A stretch of 64,000 bases of DNA from an uncultured Actinomycetes bacterium (GCA_903825035.1 CAIJYV010000021.1:62001-126000); one strand, 5' to 3'. Counted from the stretch's first letter, positions 17,569-26,621 are shown. The notes: a model not told the origin generated them from the letters alone. Numbers and translations: made by a program.

Positions 17569-18425
17569 CATTGACCTTTCGTATGCCAAACAGTGGAAGT
17601 TTCGATAAAAGTTCGCATACGGCGAACGGCGGTTGCTTCATCGATACCGCTGTCTTCGAAGACGCGCTTGATGGAACCGGCCGCCGAGGAAATCAGATCC
17701 ACGTGCTCGCTGGAAGACACGTTGCCAATGTCTAATCCGTCAATGTCTTCGTGAGAGGCCATCACCGGAGCCAGTTCTTCGACTCGACCAGTCAAGATGT
17801 TCAGCACACCACCGGGAAAATCGGACACTGCGCTCATCTCGCCTAGTAACGCGGCCGGGAGTGGGCGTTCGGTACTCGCTAAGAGAATCACCGAATTGCC
17901 TGCAGCGATTGCCCCAAAGGTCACGTCAACCAAGCCCTCAAATGAATGAGTCGGGTGAGCTATCGCGGCCACCACGCCACTGGGCACTGGGAGAGAAAAA
18001 TTGAAATACGGACCCGCGACTGGGTTGGCGCCACCAAAAACTTGAGCAATCTTGTCGGTCCAGCCCGCGTACCAAACCATGCGATCGATGCCACGAGAAA
18101 CGCTCTTTCTCGCTTCCTTGGCCTTAACGCCTTCGCAAATCTCAACCGCTTCGGCAATTTCATTGTGGCGAGACTCGGCCATTTCCGCCAGACGGTAAAT
18201 CACCTGTCCGCGGTTGTAAGCGCTTTGGCTCCACCACTTGGCTTGGGCCGCACGAGCGGCCACAACAGCCTCTCGGAGGTCCTTCCTTGAGGCTTGGGCG
18301 ACGTTGGCGATGAATTTACCTTCGGCGTCAACAACTTCGTAAGTACGCCCCGATTCAGAGCGTGGAAAGGCCCCGTTGACCAAGAGCTTGTAAGTCTTGC
18401 GAACTTCTAGTCGGTTATCAGACAT
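17568..18425 (-). CDS. Truncated aldehyde dehydrogenase homologue without catalytic residues
   Basis: A 285-residue protein matching the N-terminal, NAD-binding part of aldehyde dehydrogenases (YKLLVNGAFPRSESGRTYEV, later GVVAAIAHPTHSFEG). It ends before the catalytic Glu and Cys of a normal 480-residue enzyme and carries its own C-terminal tail (MRTFIETSTVWHTKGQ). The frame is clean with a good start (ATG 18425, overlapping the full-length ALDH by eight bases), so it looks like a maintained gene rather than a recent pseudogene. It may be a non-catalytic partner of the preceding ALDH; its own function is unknown. Confidence 0.8.
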   Translation of the reverse strand: MSDNRLEVRKTYKLLVNGAFPRSESGRTYEVVDAEGKFIANVAQASRKDLREAVVAARAAQAKWWSQSAYNRGQVIYRLAEMAESRHNEIAEAVEICEGVKAKEARKSVSRGIDRMVWYAGWTDKIAQVFGGANPVAGPYFNFSLPVPSGVVAAIAHPTHSFEGLVDVTFGAIAAGNSVILLASTERPLPAALLGEMSAVSDFPGGVLNILTGRVEELAPVMASHEDIDGLDIGNVSSSEHVDLISSAAGSIKRVFEDSGIDEATAVRRMRTFIETSTVWHTKGQ

Positions 18426-19875
18426 TGAGGTAGGCCTCCAATCCCTGTCGGCCACCCTCTCGGCCAAATCCCGATTCACGGACACCTCCGAATGGGCTGG
18501 TGGGGTCGAACTTGTTATAGGTATTGGCCCAGATCACGCCAGCGCGGAGTCGCTCCGCAACCCACAAAGTTCGACTGCCCTTCTCGCTCCAGACACCGCA
18601 GGCCAGTCCGTAATTGGTGTTGTTGGCCTTCTGTACCGCTTCTTCTGGAGTGCGAAAAGTCAACATCGACAAAACCGGTCCAAAGATTTCCTCTCGCGCA
18701 ATTCGGTGACTCTGCGAAACGTTCGTAAAGACGGTTGGGGCGAACCAATAGCCCTTTGAAGGCAAGACGCAGGTCGAAGTGAGTCGCGTTGCACCCTCTT
18801 GCTCGCCCGTGGCGGTCAATTCAGAAATGCGAGCGAGTTGTTCAGCGGAGTTAATAGCGCCAACATCGGTGTTTTTATCCATAGGATCACCAACGCGGAG
18901 CTGCTCGACGCGTCGCATCAACCGACGCAGCACGTCGTCAGCAATCGACTCTTGCACGAGTAACCGTGAACCCGCACAACACACGTGACCTTGGTTGAAA
19001 AAAATTCCGTCAATGATGCCCTCGACCATTTCATCGAGGGGTGCATCCTCAAAAACAATGTTGGCACCCTTGCCGCCTAGTTCTAGGGTTAGGTGCTTGC
19101 CCGAACCAGCGATTCGTTGTTGAATCAAGCGACCGACCCCAGTCGAGCCCGTGAACGCAATCTTGTTAACGTCCGGGTGATCCACTAGGGCTGCGCCGGT
19201 TGAGCCGTCTCCGGTGATGATGTTCACTACGCCATCGGGCAACTCTGCTTGTTGCAGAATTTCGGCGAGGAGTAAAGCGGTCAGCGGAGTTGTTTCGGCC
19301 GGCTTGAGGACGCACGTATTGCCCGCCGCCAGCGCCGGAGCCAACTTCCAGGCGGCCATGAGTAGTGGAAAATTCCAAGGAATAATCTGCCCCGCCACAC
19401 CCAAGGGCTGAGGGTCTGGGCCAAAACCAGCGTAGGAAAGTTTGTCCGCCCAGCCGGCGTAATAAAAAAAGTGGGCCGCGGCCAATGGGATGTCAATATC
19501 GCGTGTTTCTCGAATTGGCTTGCCATTGTCCAGTGTCTCGGTTACGGCAAGTTCACGTGAGCGTTCTTGAATGAGGCGCGCAATGCGGTAGAGATACTTC
19601 GCGCGCTCTGGACCCGAAGTCTTGGACCACACTTTTTCGTACGCGCGCTTGGCCGCTAGAACCGCAGCGTCAACGTCCTTCGCATCAGCTTGAGAAATCT
19701 TCGCCAATTTTTCTTCAGTGGCGGGGTTAGTTGTGAAGAAGCTCTTGTGGTCCTTAGGCGAGGTGAACTTTCCATTGATGAAGAGTCCGTAGTCGCTCTG
19801 AATCTTGGCGATAGCCGCCGATTCCGGAGCGTCGTCGTACTGCAAGCCACCTAATTGTGAGTGTAACGATTCCAT
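18418..19875 (-). CDS. Aldehyde dehydrogenase (probable acetaldehyde oxidation)
   Basis: A full-length 485-residue NAD(P)-dependent aldehyde dehydrogenase. The catalytic Glu265 is in LELGGKGAN and Cys299 in NQGHVCCAG; IPWNFP (165-170) and the FTGSTGVG cofactor loop are intact. The usual GQ before the cysteine is GH. It directly follows deoC, which releases acetaldehyde, so oxidation to acetate is the likely job. ATG 19875 lies one base after the deoC stop with GGAG six bases upstream. A longer in-frame extension upstream lies in deoC and is rejected. Confidence 0.93.
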   Translation of the reverse strand: MESLHSQLGGLQYDDAPESAAIAKIQSDYGLFINGKFTSPKDHKSFFTTNPATEEKLAKISQADAKDVDAAVLAAKRAYEKVWSKTSGPERAKYLYRIARLIQERSRELAVTETLDNGKPIRETRDIDIPLAAAHFFYYAGWADKLSYAGFGPDPQPLGVAGQIIPWNFPLLMAAWKLAPALAAGNTCVLKPAETTPLTALLLAEILQQAELPDGVVNIITGDGSTGAALVDHPDVNKIAFTGSTGVGRLIQQRIAGSGKHLTLELGGKGANIVFEDAPLDEMVEGIIDGIFFNQGHVCCAGSRLLVQESIADDVLRRLMRRVEQLRVGDPMDKNTDVGAINSAEQLARISELTATGEQEGATRLTSTCVLPSKGYWFAPTVFTNVSQSHRIAREEIFGPVLSMLTFRTPEEAVQKANNTNYGLACGVWSEKGSRTLWVAERLRAGVIWANTYNKFDPTSPFGGVRESGFGREGGRQGLEAYLNV

Positions 19876-19876
19876 G

Positions 19877-20869
19877 TCAGTCTCCACTAAATCGATCGGG
19901 TCGGGCGTAGTTGCCCGATTGTTGCTTGGTTCGTTGCAGCAGTAGATCATTGAGCAGTGAGGAGGCGCCGAAGCGGAAGTAGTCCGGGTCGAGCCATGTT
20001 GAACCCACGGTTTCATTCACAACGACAAGGTACTTGAGGGCATCTTTAGTGGTACGGATTCCACCAGCCACCTTCACACCAACCACTTCGCCGTATTCTT
20101 CTGCGAAGTCTCGAACTGCTTCGAGCATGACCAGGGCCACGGGGAGAGTGGCGTTAACGCCAACTTTTCCCGTTGACGTCTTAATAAAGTCTGCGCCAGC
20201 CAACATGGCTAACCAGCTCGCCCTTCGAACATTGTCGTAGGTCACTAGTTCACCGGTTTCCAGAATCACCTTGAGGTGCGCCGTGCCGCAGGCGTCCTTG
20301 ACCGCAACGATTTCTTCGTACACCTTCAAAAGGTTCCCCGAGAGAAAGGCTCCACGGTCAATCACCATGTCGATTTCGTCGGCGCCAGCGTCGACCGCTT
20401 CCTTGGTGTCGAGGAGTTTTACTGCCAACGAGGCACGCCCCGATGGAAATGCGGTGGCCACCGAGGCGACGTGCACAGCACCCGAGCCAATTACTGATCG
20501 AGCTGTCGCCACCATGTCTGGGTAGACACAGACCGCCGCCACACTAGGTACGAGAGGATTCGTGGAATCAGGGTGCATGGCTTTCGTGCACAAAGAGGCG
20601 ACTCGTCCGGCAGTGTCGGCTCCTTCGAGAGTCGTGAGGTCCACCATCGAAATCGCCAGGTCAATAGCGCTCTTTTTGGTTTCCTTCTTAAGAGATCTTG
20701 TCCCTAACTTGGCAACCCGGGCCTCAGCTCCGACGGCGTCAACCCCGGAGAGTTTTTTCAATTCGGTTCGCAAACCCGATTCGGTGACAAAACTTGGCAG
20801 ATTTCTGCGGGCGGGAATTTCTATACCCGTGGAATCTGGCGTTACTAAGCGAAGCGCAGATGAGGTCAC
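19877..20869 (-). CDS. deoC: Deoxyribose-phosphate aldolase
   Basis: Class I aldolase that cleaves 2-deoxyribose-5-phosphate to glyceraldehyde-3-phosphate and acetaldehyde. The Schiff-base lysine is Lys230 in FIKTSTGK, with the second active-site lysine Lys266 in GVKVAGGIRT. At 330 residues it is longer than E. coli DeoC (about 259) because of an N-terminal extension of about 70 residues and a C-terminal tail. It heads the minus arm of the nucleoside locus. The start is GTG 20869, six bases after TAGCGT, so leaderless. Confidence 0.94.
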   Translation of the reverse strand: MTSSALRLVTPDSTGIEIPARRNLPSFVTESGLRTELKKLSGVDAVGAEARVAKLGTRSLKKETKKSAIDLAISMVDLTTLEGADTAGRVASLCTKAMHPDSTNPLVPSVAAVCVYPDMVATARSVIGSGAVHVASVATAFPSGRASLAVKLLDTKEAVDAGADEIDMVIDRGAFLSGNLLKVYEEIVAVKDACGTAHLKVILETGELVTYDNVRRASWLAMLAGADFIKTSTGKVGVNATLPVALVMLEAVRDFAEEYGEVVGVKVAGGIRTTKDALKYLVVVNETVGSTWLDPDYFRFGASSLLNDLLLQRTKQQSGNYARPDRFSGD

Positions 20870-20875
20870 CCTTCT

Positions 20876-20881
20876 ACGCTA
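20876..20881 (-). promoter_or_regulatory. -10 box of the deoC operon (leaderless)
   Basis: TAGCGT, six bases, GTG on the minus strand. It should drive deoC, both ALDH genes, punA and the mutase. Confidence 0.6.
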
Positions 20882-20886
20882 CCAAT

Positions 20887-20906
20887 CTCGCTAGGAAATT
20901 AGCGAG
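20887..20906. promoter_or_regulatory. 20-bp dyad at the deoC -35 position, candidate operator
   Basis: CTCGCTA-N6-TAGCGAG, perfect 7-bp arms, begins five bases upstream of the deoC -10 box and overlaps the rfbC stop codon. Its position suits a repressor site; no U-run follows, so it is not a good terminator. Confidence 0.45.
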
Positions 20907-21471
20907 GGAGTGAGAATTTAGGCAGTTCTCCCGCCGCAACCCTTTGGGCCAGCGTTGGGGCCATATGGTCCTTCTCGCTCAAAATCGCTTCACCCGGAAT
21001 TCCCCAGTTGATATTTATCTCAGAGTCCATGGGCGTGATGCCCAACTCGGCGGCGGGGTTGAATGGGGAGGACAAGAGGTAGGCCACTCCCGCAGTCTCG
21101 CTCTGCACCGAAAACCCGTGGGCCACGCCCGTTGGAAGCACCGCAACGATACCTTTTTCCGCGCTCAACGGAATCGTTTCTACGACACCGTAGGTTGGCG
21201 ATCCTTCTCGAATGTCGACGACCACGTCAAGAACGGATCCGTGCACGCAGTTAACGATTTTTGCTTGACCTTCGGGGGCGACTGAGTAGTGGAGGCCTCG
21301 AACTACGTTTTGCTTCGACTGAGAAAAATTCGCCTGCTGAATTTCGTACGCCGCGCCAATCTCTTTAAATTCCGCAGCGCTAAACCACTCGCGAAAAAAA
21401 CCGCGGTCATCGGGCCAGACGGGAGCCTCGAGAACGAATAGTCCCTCAATGGATAAGGGGATCAGGGCCAT
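20899..21471 (-). CDS. rfbC: dTDP-4-dehydrorhamnose 3,5-epimerase
   Basis: A 190-residue cupin-fold epimerase of the dTDP-L-rhamnose pathway. It shows the conserved RGFFREWF, QANFSQSKQNVVRGLHYS (catalytic His in RGLHY) and the GVAHGF segment. ATG 21471 overlaps the rfbB stop by one base (TAATG), so it is coupled to rfbB. The next step, the RmlD reductase, is not encoded in this window. Confidence 0.94.
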   Translation of the reverse strand: MALIPLSIEGLFVLEAPVWPDDRGFFREWFSAAEFKEIGAAYEIQQANFSQSKQNVVRGLHYSVAPEGQAKIVNCVHGSVLDVVVDIREGSPTYGVVETIPLSAEKGIVAVLPTGVAHGFSVQSETAGVAYLLSSPFNPAAELGITPMDSEININWGIPGEAILSEKDHMAPTLAQRVAAGELPKFSLPR

Positions 21472-22445
21472 TAGTTCTTCGCCACCAGGGGACGCCACCA
21501 CGACTCATTGTCGTGATACCACTGGACGGTGGCGGCGAGCCCCTCTTCGAAGGAGACTTGTGGTGAGTAGCCCAACTCGTTGTGGATCTTCTTCCAATCC
21601 ACGCAGTAGCGGCGGTCGTGACCAAGCCGGTCGGCGACTCGCTCAATACGAGACTCATCAGCCCCGCAGAGTTCCAAAATCTTCTTGGTGATTTCCTGGT
21701 TAGTCAGTTCCGTGCCGCCACCAATGTTGTAGATCTCGCCCGAACGGCCCCGCTGCAGGACCGCCAGAATGCCTCGACAGTGATCGTCAACGTGCAGCCA
21801 GTCTCGAACATTCAACCCATCGCCGTAGAGGGGAACGTTCTTGCCGTCTTGGAGGTTGGTCACGAAAAGTGGAATTAACTTCTCGGGGAACTGACGTGGG
21901 CCGTAGTTATTGGAACAACGGGTCACCATAATGTTCATTCCAAAGGTGTGCTGGTAGGCCAATGCGGCTAAGTCCGAAGCAGCCTTAGACGCCGAATAGG
22001 GCGAGGAGGGGTCCAAGATGTGTTCTTCGGGCCAGGCACCTGCAGAGATCGAGCCGTAGACCTCGTCGGTGGAGACGTGGACAAAGCGTTCGACCTGGCC
22101 ACGACGCGCACTCTCGAGTAACTGCTGAGTCCCCAACACGTTGGTCTCAAAAAAAGGTCGAGCCGACTCAATCGATCGGTCCACGTGGCTTTCGGCCGCG
22201 AAGTGGACTACCGAGTGTGCACCATTCAGTAGCTCGTCAGTGACTGATTGGTCGTTAATTGAGGCGTGGACGAACCGAACCCGCGGATCAGCAAGTACGG
22301 CCTCCATGTTTTCTCGCCGACCCGAATAGGTCAACGCATCCAAAATGACAATGTCGTCGTAGTTAAGCTCGTCCGCGCGCTCGAGCAACATTTCACTGAA
22401 TCGCGAGCCAATAAATCCAGCGGCTCCGGTAAGTACGATACGCAT
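21471..22445 (-). CDS. rfbB: dTDP-glucose 4,6-dehydratase
   Basis: A 324-residue extended short-chain dehydrogenase that makes dTDP-4-keto-6-deoxyglucose. The N-terminal TGAAGFIGS binds [11 protein letters not shown] and [11 protein letters not shown] hold the catalytic Thr, Asp/Glu, Tyr and Lys. ATG 22445 (MRIVLTGA) is the natural start. It is transcribed divergently from rfbA with about 50 bases between, so the pathway genes share a control region. Confidence 0.95.
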   Translation of the reverse strand: MRIVLTGAAGFIGSRFSEMLLERADELNYDDIVILDALTYSGRRENMEAVLADPRVRFVHASINDQSVTDELLNGAHSVVHFAAESHVDRSIESARPFFETNVLGTQQLLESARRGQVERFVHVSTDEVYGSISAGAWPEEHILDPSSPYSASKAASDLAALAYQHTFGMNIMVTRCSNNYGPRQFPEKLIPLFVTNLQDGKNVPLYGDGLNVRDWLHVDDHCRGILAVLQRGRSGEIYNIGGGTELTNQEITKKILELCGADESRIERVADRLGHDRRYCVDWKKIHNELGYSPQVSFEEGLAATVQWYHDNESWWRPLVAKN

Positions 22446-22484
22446 CGAGAGAATTCCGCCTTTTTCAACAAGCAAGTAGCCATC

Positions 22485-22490
22485 TATACT
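22485..22490 (+). promoter_or_regulatory. -10 box of rfbA (leaderless)
   Basis: TATACT, six bases, GTG. This near-consensus box is the clearest leaderless promoter in the window. Confidence 0.65.
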
Positions 22491-22496
22491 AATTCG

Positions 22497-23279
22497 GTGA
22501 AGGGAATCATTCTCGCCGGTGGTAGTGGTACTCGTTTGTACCCCATTACCCGTGCTGTGTCGAAGCAGTTACTGCCTCTGTACGACAAGCCCATGATTTA
22601 CTACCCACTCAGCACCCTCATGCTGGCGGGAATCCGTGAGATTCTCCTCATCACAACTCCCCACGATCAAGCTGCTTTCCAGCGACTCTTAGGAGACGGT
22701 TCGCAGTTTGGAATCAAGATCGAGTACGTGATTCAACACGAGCCCAACGGTTTGTCTCAGGCCTTAATCCTGGGTGAAGAGTTTCTCACTGGCCAAAAAT
22801 GCGCACTTATTCTTGGCGACAACCTTTTCTATGGACCCGGTTTAGGAACTCACCTACACGAACACGCCAACCTTGAGGGTGCTTTAATTTTTGCCTACCA
22901 GGTGGCCGATCCCGAACGCTATGGCGTGGTCGAGTTCGACGAAAGTGGCAAGGTTTTGTCAATTGAGGAAAAGCCCTCGGCGCCGAAATCCAATTTTGTG
23001 GTCCCTGGCATGTACTTCTACGACGAAGAGGCGCCAGCAATTGCTCGTTCGCTCAAGCCCAGCGCCCGCGGCGAACTCGAGATCACTGATTTAAATAAGG
23101 TTTACCTGGAACGAGGAACTCTTCGAGTCGAGGTGCTCCCCCGCACCACAACTTGGCTTGACACCGGAACCTTCGAGTCGCTCTACGAGGCCGGCGGTCT
23201 TATTCGCACACTCCAAACTCGAACGGGAATGCGTATTGGCGACGCGGAACAAATCGCCACTGATTTCGGCTGGATTTAA
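22497..23279 (+). CDS. rfbA: Glucose-1-phosphate thymidylyltransferase
   Basis: A 260-residue nucleotidyltransferase that makes dTDP-glucose, the first step to dTDP-rhamnose. The N-terminal [20 protein letters not shown] binding site begins at residue 6, [12 protein letters not shown] follows, and GDNLFYG and TWLDTGT are present. It is shorter than the 290-residue RmlA but complete through the core. The start is GTG 22497, directly after TATACT-N6; the longer open frame upstream overlaps rfbB on the other strand and is rejected. Confidence 0.94.
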   Translation: MKGIILAGGSGTRLYPITRAVSKQLLPLYDKPMIYYPLSTLMLAGIREILLITTPHDQAAFQRLLGDGSQFGIKIEYVIQHEPNGLSQALILGEEFLTGQKCALILGDNLFYGPGLGTHLHEHANLEGALIFAYQVADPERYGVVEFDESGKVLSIEEKPSAPKSNFVVPGMYFYDEEAPAIARSLKPSARGELEITDLNKVYLERGTLRVEVLPRTTTWLDTGTFESLYEAGGLIRTLQTRTGMRIGDAEQIATDFGWI

Positions 23280-23306
23280 TACTTCTCGGTAACGAATTTC
23301 GTGTTC

Positions 23307-23312
23307 TACAGT
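23307..23312 (+). promoter_or_regulatory. Putative -10 box of bioY
   Basis: TACAGT about 20 bases before the bioY ATG. This would give a short leader that contains the AAGGAG site. Confidence 0.4.
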
Positions 23313-23332
23313 TGAATAACTAAGGAGTGCAC

Positions 23333-23920
23333 ATGTCAATCATCACCTTTAACTCGCCTCGCCCAGTACTCGCGGATCGAATTTCGCGCACGGCCGTAGC
23401 GAATGTCCTTCTGGTCATAGCCGCAGCCGTTTTTGTCGGTCTGCTCGCCCAGATCTCAATTCCCCTGGGCTTTACCCCAGTTCCCCTGACGGGACAAACC
23501 TTCGGCATCATGCTCGCCGGAGCCGCCCTTGGATGGCGTCGCGCCGCAATGGCCATGTCGCTCTACGTCCTAGCGGGCCTTGCCGGCCTACCCTGGTTCG
23601 CCGGTGGAGCGAGCGGTTACGTTGGCGCCAACTTTGGTTACCTCATTGGCTTCGTGCTCTCCGCTGGCGCACTCGGCTGGCTGGCTTCACGCGGCAACGA
23701 CCGGACCATCGCTGGCTCCTTGCTCTCTATGGCTTTCGCCGATGTCGTGATCTTCGTCTGTGGTGTGAGTTGGTTGGCCCACGACCTTCACGTCTCTCTC
23801 GGCACCGCTCTGCACTACGGCTTCTACCCCTTCGTGTGGGGCGAGATTATCAAGGCTGGCGTGGCCGGCTTTGCCCTGCCCGCCACCTGGCGCTTAGTGG
23901 ACCGAACAACCAAGCACTAG
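23333..23920 (+). CDS. bioY: Biotin transporter BioY
   Basis: A 195-residue, roughly six-segment membrane protein, the S component of the energy-coupling-factor biotin importer. Typical motifs are QISIPLGFTPVPLTGQTFG and the FAGGASGYVGANFGYLIGF segment. The ECF ATPase and T component (bioM, bioN) are not adjacent. ATG 23333 has AAGGAG five bases upstream; the GTG six bases earlier lacks spacing. Confidence 0.94.
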   Translation: MSIITFNSPRPVLADRISRTAVANVLLVIAAAVFVGLLAQISIPLGFTPVPLTGQTFGIMLAGAALGWRRAAMAMSLYVLAGLAGLPWFAGGASGYVGANFGYLIGFVLSAGALGWLASRGNDRTIAGSLLSMAFADVVIFVCGVSWLAHDLHVSLGTALHYGFYPFVWGEIIKAGVAGFALPATWRLVDRTTKH

Positions 23921-23934
23921 TTGCGCGCAAACGC

Positions 23935-23940
23935 TAATTT
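23935..23940 (+). promoter_or_regulatory. -10 box of pepP (leaderless)
   Basis: TAATTT, six bases, GTG at 23947. Confidence 0.5.
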
Positions 23941-23946
23941 GGCTTG

Positions 23947-25434
23947 GTGAGCGAGAACACTATTCCTGAGGTCGATGTTTCGGCCGAAAATCCAATTTCC
24001 GACAACTGGGTCTGGGTCGGCCCTCACCGGCCCCCATCACCTCGGGCCCTCTTTGACTTGATGACCTCGCAGTGGCAGGTTGGCGAGCCCGACACCGCCG
24101 TTCACCCCGCCGCCACGCACAGTGCTCGACGCCGCGAGGCCCTCAGCGCTCTCTTTCCTGGTCAGGTCCTCGTCATCCCTACGGGCAACTTGAAGGTGCG
24201 CGCCAATGACACCGACTACAACTTTCGCGCCGGTACCGATTTCTTCTACCTCACCGGTTGCCATGAGCCAGACGCCGTACTGGTACTCACGCCAAATGAC
24301 ACTGGACACGACGCGACCCTCTACGTTCCTGAACGCCGCGATCACCGCACGCACGAGTTCTACACCGACGCTCGGTACGGAGAACTCTGGGTGGGCCCGC
24401 GTCGAGGAACCAAAGAGGCATCGCTGTACTACAAGATTGCCGCCGCCGATATCGCTATGTTGAAGACCAACCTCGAAAGCAGCGTGGCACCAATACTCAC
24501 TTTGCGCGGATATGACACCTCTGTCGACACGCTGGTTCCAGCTAATGAACTCGACTCGAAACTCGAACAGGAGTTGAGTGAACTGCGCTTAGTGAAAGAT
24601 GCCTTCGAGATCGAACAGCTGCAAGCGGCCGTTAACTACACCGTCAAGGGATTCGAAGATGTGGTCCGAGCCTTATCCGTGGCAGTTGGGCGCGGCGAAC
24701 GAGTCATCGAAGGAATTTTTAACCTGAGGGCTCGAGTTGAAGGTAATGACGTTGGTTACAACACAATCGCGGCCAGTGGCTCGAACGCGACCATTCTTCA
24801 CTGGATGCGCAACGATGGCGAAGTCCGCATGGGCGACCTCCTTTTGCTCGATGCCGGCGTCGAATGCGACAACCTGTACACCGCTGACGTAACTCGAACC
24901 CTGCCAATCAATGGAACCTTCTCGCCTGCTCAACGCAATCTCTATGAAATTGTTCTGCGCGCCCAAGAGGCTGGTATTGCTGCGGTCAAGCCCGGAGCGA
25001 AATTCTTAGACCCCAACGAAGCTGCCATGCAGGTGTTGGCTGAAGGTCTCTACGAGCTGGGCATCTTGAAGGATGCTCCGGAGGTGTCACTACGCAAAGA
25101 CAAGCAGAGCTACCGCCGGTACACCTTGCACGGCGTGAGCCACATGCTCGGTCTCGATGTGCACGACTGTGCCCACGCTCGCGATGACCAGTACTACTTC
25201 GGCGAGCTCAAGGAGGGTTTTGTGCTCACCGTTGAGCCGGGTATTTACTTCCAGCCCAATGACTTGACCGTTCCCGAGGAGTACCGCGGGATTGGTGTGC
25301 GAATTGAAGATGACATCCTTGTCACTGCGACCGGCGCCAAGAATCTTTCGGCTGGACTGCCTCGCGATCCAGACGAGATCGAGGCCTGGATGAAGAAGCT
25401 GTGGGCTGACGGCGTGCCAGCCCTCGGCCTTTAG
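23947..25434 (+). CDS. pepP: Xaa-Pro aminopeptidase (aminopeptidase P family)
   Basis: A 495-residue dinuclear-metal peptidase that removes an N-terminal residue before proline. The N-terminal aminopeptidase-P domain (FRAGTDFFYLTG near residue 95) precedes the pita-bread domain, whose metal ligands appear in LLLDAGVEC...YTADVTRT, HGVSHMLGLDVHD, TVEPGIYF and VRIEDD. GTG 23947 is placed six bases after TAATTT; the neighbouring TTG 23944 is an alternative. The stop overlaps serB tail to tail (TTAG). Confidence 0.92.
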   Translation: MSENTIPEVDVSAENPISDNWVWVGPHRPPSPRALFDLMTSQWQVGEPDTAVHPAATHSARRREALSALFPGQVLVIPTGNLKVRANDTDYNFRAGTDFFYLTGCHEPDAVLVLTPNDTGHDATLYVPERRDHRTHEFYTDARYGELWVGPRRGTKEASLYYKIAAADIAMLKTNLESSVAPILTLRGYDTSVDTLVPANELDSKLEQELSELRLVKDAFEIEQLQAAVNYTVKGFEDVVRALSVAVGRGERVIEGIFNLRARVEGNDVGYNTIAASGSNATILHWMRNDGEVRMGDLLLLDAGVECDNLYTADVTRTLPINGTFSPAQRNLYEIVLRAQEAGIAAVKPGAKFLDPNEAAMQVLAEGLYELGILKDAPEVSLRKDKQSYRRYTLHGVSHMLGLDVHDCAHARDDQYYFGELKEGFVLTVEPGIYFQPNDLTVPEEYRGIGVRIEDDILVTATGAKNLSAGLPRDPDEIEAWMKKLWADGVPALGL

Positions 25435-26621
25435 CCCAGCTTGGCCTGTTCGATTTCGTCGCGACTAATTCCCAAAAAGTAAAGTACCGCGTCTAGGTAG
25501 GGAACCGAGAGCGCAGCGTCGGCGTGCTCTTGCACCAGGGGCTTTGCGTTAAACGCAATACCCAGCCCGGCTACTGACAACATGTCAATGTCATTGGCAC
25601 CATCACCGACCGCCACCGTTTGCTCGAGTGGTACACCAACTTCGAGAGCGAAATCCTCAAGCGCGCGAGCCTTGCCGGGTCGGTCGACAATTTCCCCAAT
25701 TACCTGGCCGGTCAATACTCCATCAAGTACTTCCAGGGTGTTGGCGCGCAAATATTTCACACCAATTTGATCCATGAGTGGAGCGAGAATCTGTTCAAAC
25801 CCGCCCGAGACAACGGCGGGCACGTAACCCAGGTGGAGCAAGGTTCGAACCAGGGTTTCGGCTCCTGGGGTGAAGCGGACTTTTGCGCGTACTTCGTCTA
25901 ATACCGATTCATCGAGCCCTTTGAGTAAAGTTACCCGTTCACGAAGCGATTGGGAAAAATCCAATTCCCCCGCCATCGCGCGCTCGGTGATTTCCTTTAC
26001 GGCCTCGTCACATCCGCACGCTTCGGCGAGTAGGTCAATGACCTCGTCTTGTAACAAGGTCGAGTCGGCATCCATCACCACTAGGTGCTTGGATCTGCGG
26101 TGAAGGCCCTCACGTTGCACCGCGACGTCTAGTCCCGCTGAACGTCCCACGGTGCTCATTTCAATTCGGAGTTCGTCGGGACGCGGCGAGCGAATTACGA
26201 GTTCGTAACAATCAACTGGATTCTTGGCTAAGTGGACGATTCGCTCACAGGTGGATCCCGAACGCGCAATCCCCGCAAAGACTTGGTGCAGTTGTCCAGC
26301 ACTCACCGACGGCGCCAAGAGGGTTACGAGGGTACGCCCTCCCTTGACCTCCGTGGTGTTGGTCACAACCTCAATTTGTACGTTGATTCCCTCGCCCACA
26401 ATGTTGCGCTCGAGTAGCGCAGCACGCACTTGTTCTGCGCTGAGGGACTGGGAAGTCGTTATTTCGCCGCACAAGATAAGCGCATTACGAATAGTGATTT
26501 GCGCCACGTCACTCAAGTTCGCGCCCGCTGGCGCCAGCGAAGCGAGAGCGGCGAAAAGCTCGGCCCCCACCCCTACGCGGTCTGGTCCAGAAACGGTGAC
26601 GAGGTAGGTGAGCTCTGACAT
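25431..26621 (-). CDS. serB: Phosphoserine phosphatase with ACT-type N-terminus
   Basis: A 396-residue enzyme for the last step of serine synthesis. An N-terminal regulatory region (residues 1-165) looks like tandem ACT domains, as in mycobacterial SerB. The HAD phosphatase domain has the nucleophile motif DADST (Asp184, Asp186), VSGGFE and GDGANDIDML. ATG 26621 lies six bases after TAGCAT and is preferred over TTG 26627. The initiation region is nearly identical to that of pheA. Confidence 0.94.
   Translation of the reverse strand: MSELTYLVTVSGPDRVGVGAELFAALASLAPAGANLSDVAQITIRNALILCGEITTSQSLSAEQVRAALLERNIVGEGINVQIEVVTNTTEVKGGRTLVTLLAPSVSAGQLHQVFAGIARSGSTCERIVHLAKNPVDCYELVIRSPRPDELRIEMSTVGRSAGLDVAVQREGLHRRSKHLVVMDADSTLLQDEVIDLLAEACGCDEAVKEITERAMAGELDFSQSLRERVTLLKGLDESVLDEVRAKVRFTPGAETLVRTLLHLGYVPAVVSGGFEQILAPLMDQIGVKYLRANTLEVLDGVLTGQVIGEIVDRPGKARALEDFALEVGVPLEQTVAVGDGANDIDMLSVAGLGIAFNAKPLVQEHADAALSVPYLDAVLYFLGISRDEIEQAKLG

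Noticed and set aside
17568-18425. Pseudogene call for the short aldehyde dehydrogenase
   Set aside because: The frame is intact, well started and tightly coupled on both sides, so it looks functional.
18418-20016. Longer aldehyde dehydrogenase reading starting inside deoC
   Set aside because: The first 47 residues are deoC sequence in another frame; ATG 19875 has a good ribosome-binding site.
22266-22496. N-terminal extension of rfbA
   Set aside because: It overlaps rfbB on the other strand, and the conserved protein starts after TATACT-N6-GTG.
24037-24354. Opposite-strand open frame inside pepP, and similar shadows in most genes
   Set aside because: They follow the codon bias of the real gene and have no promoters or known patterns.
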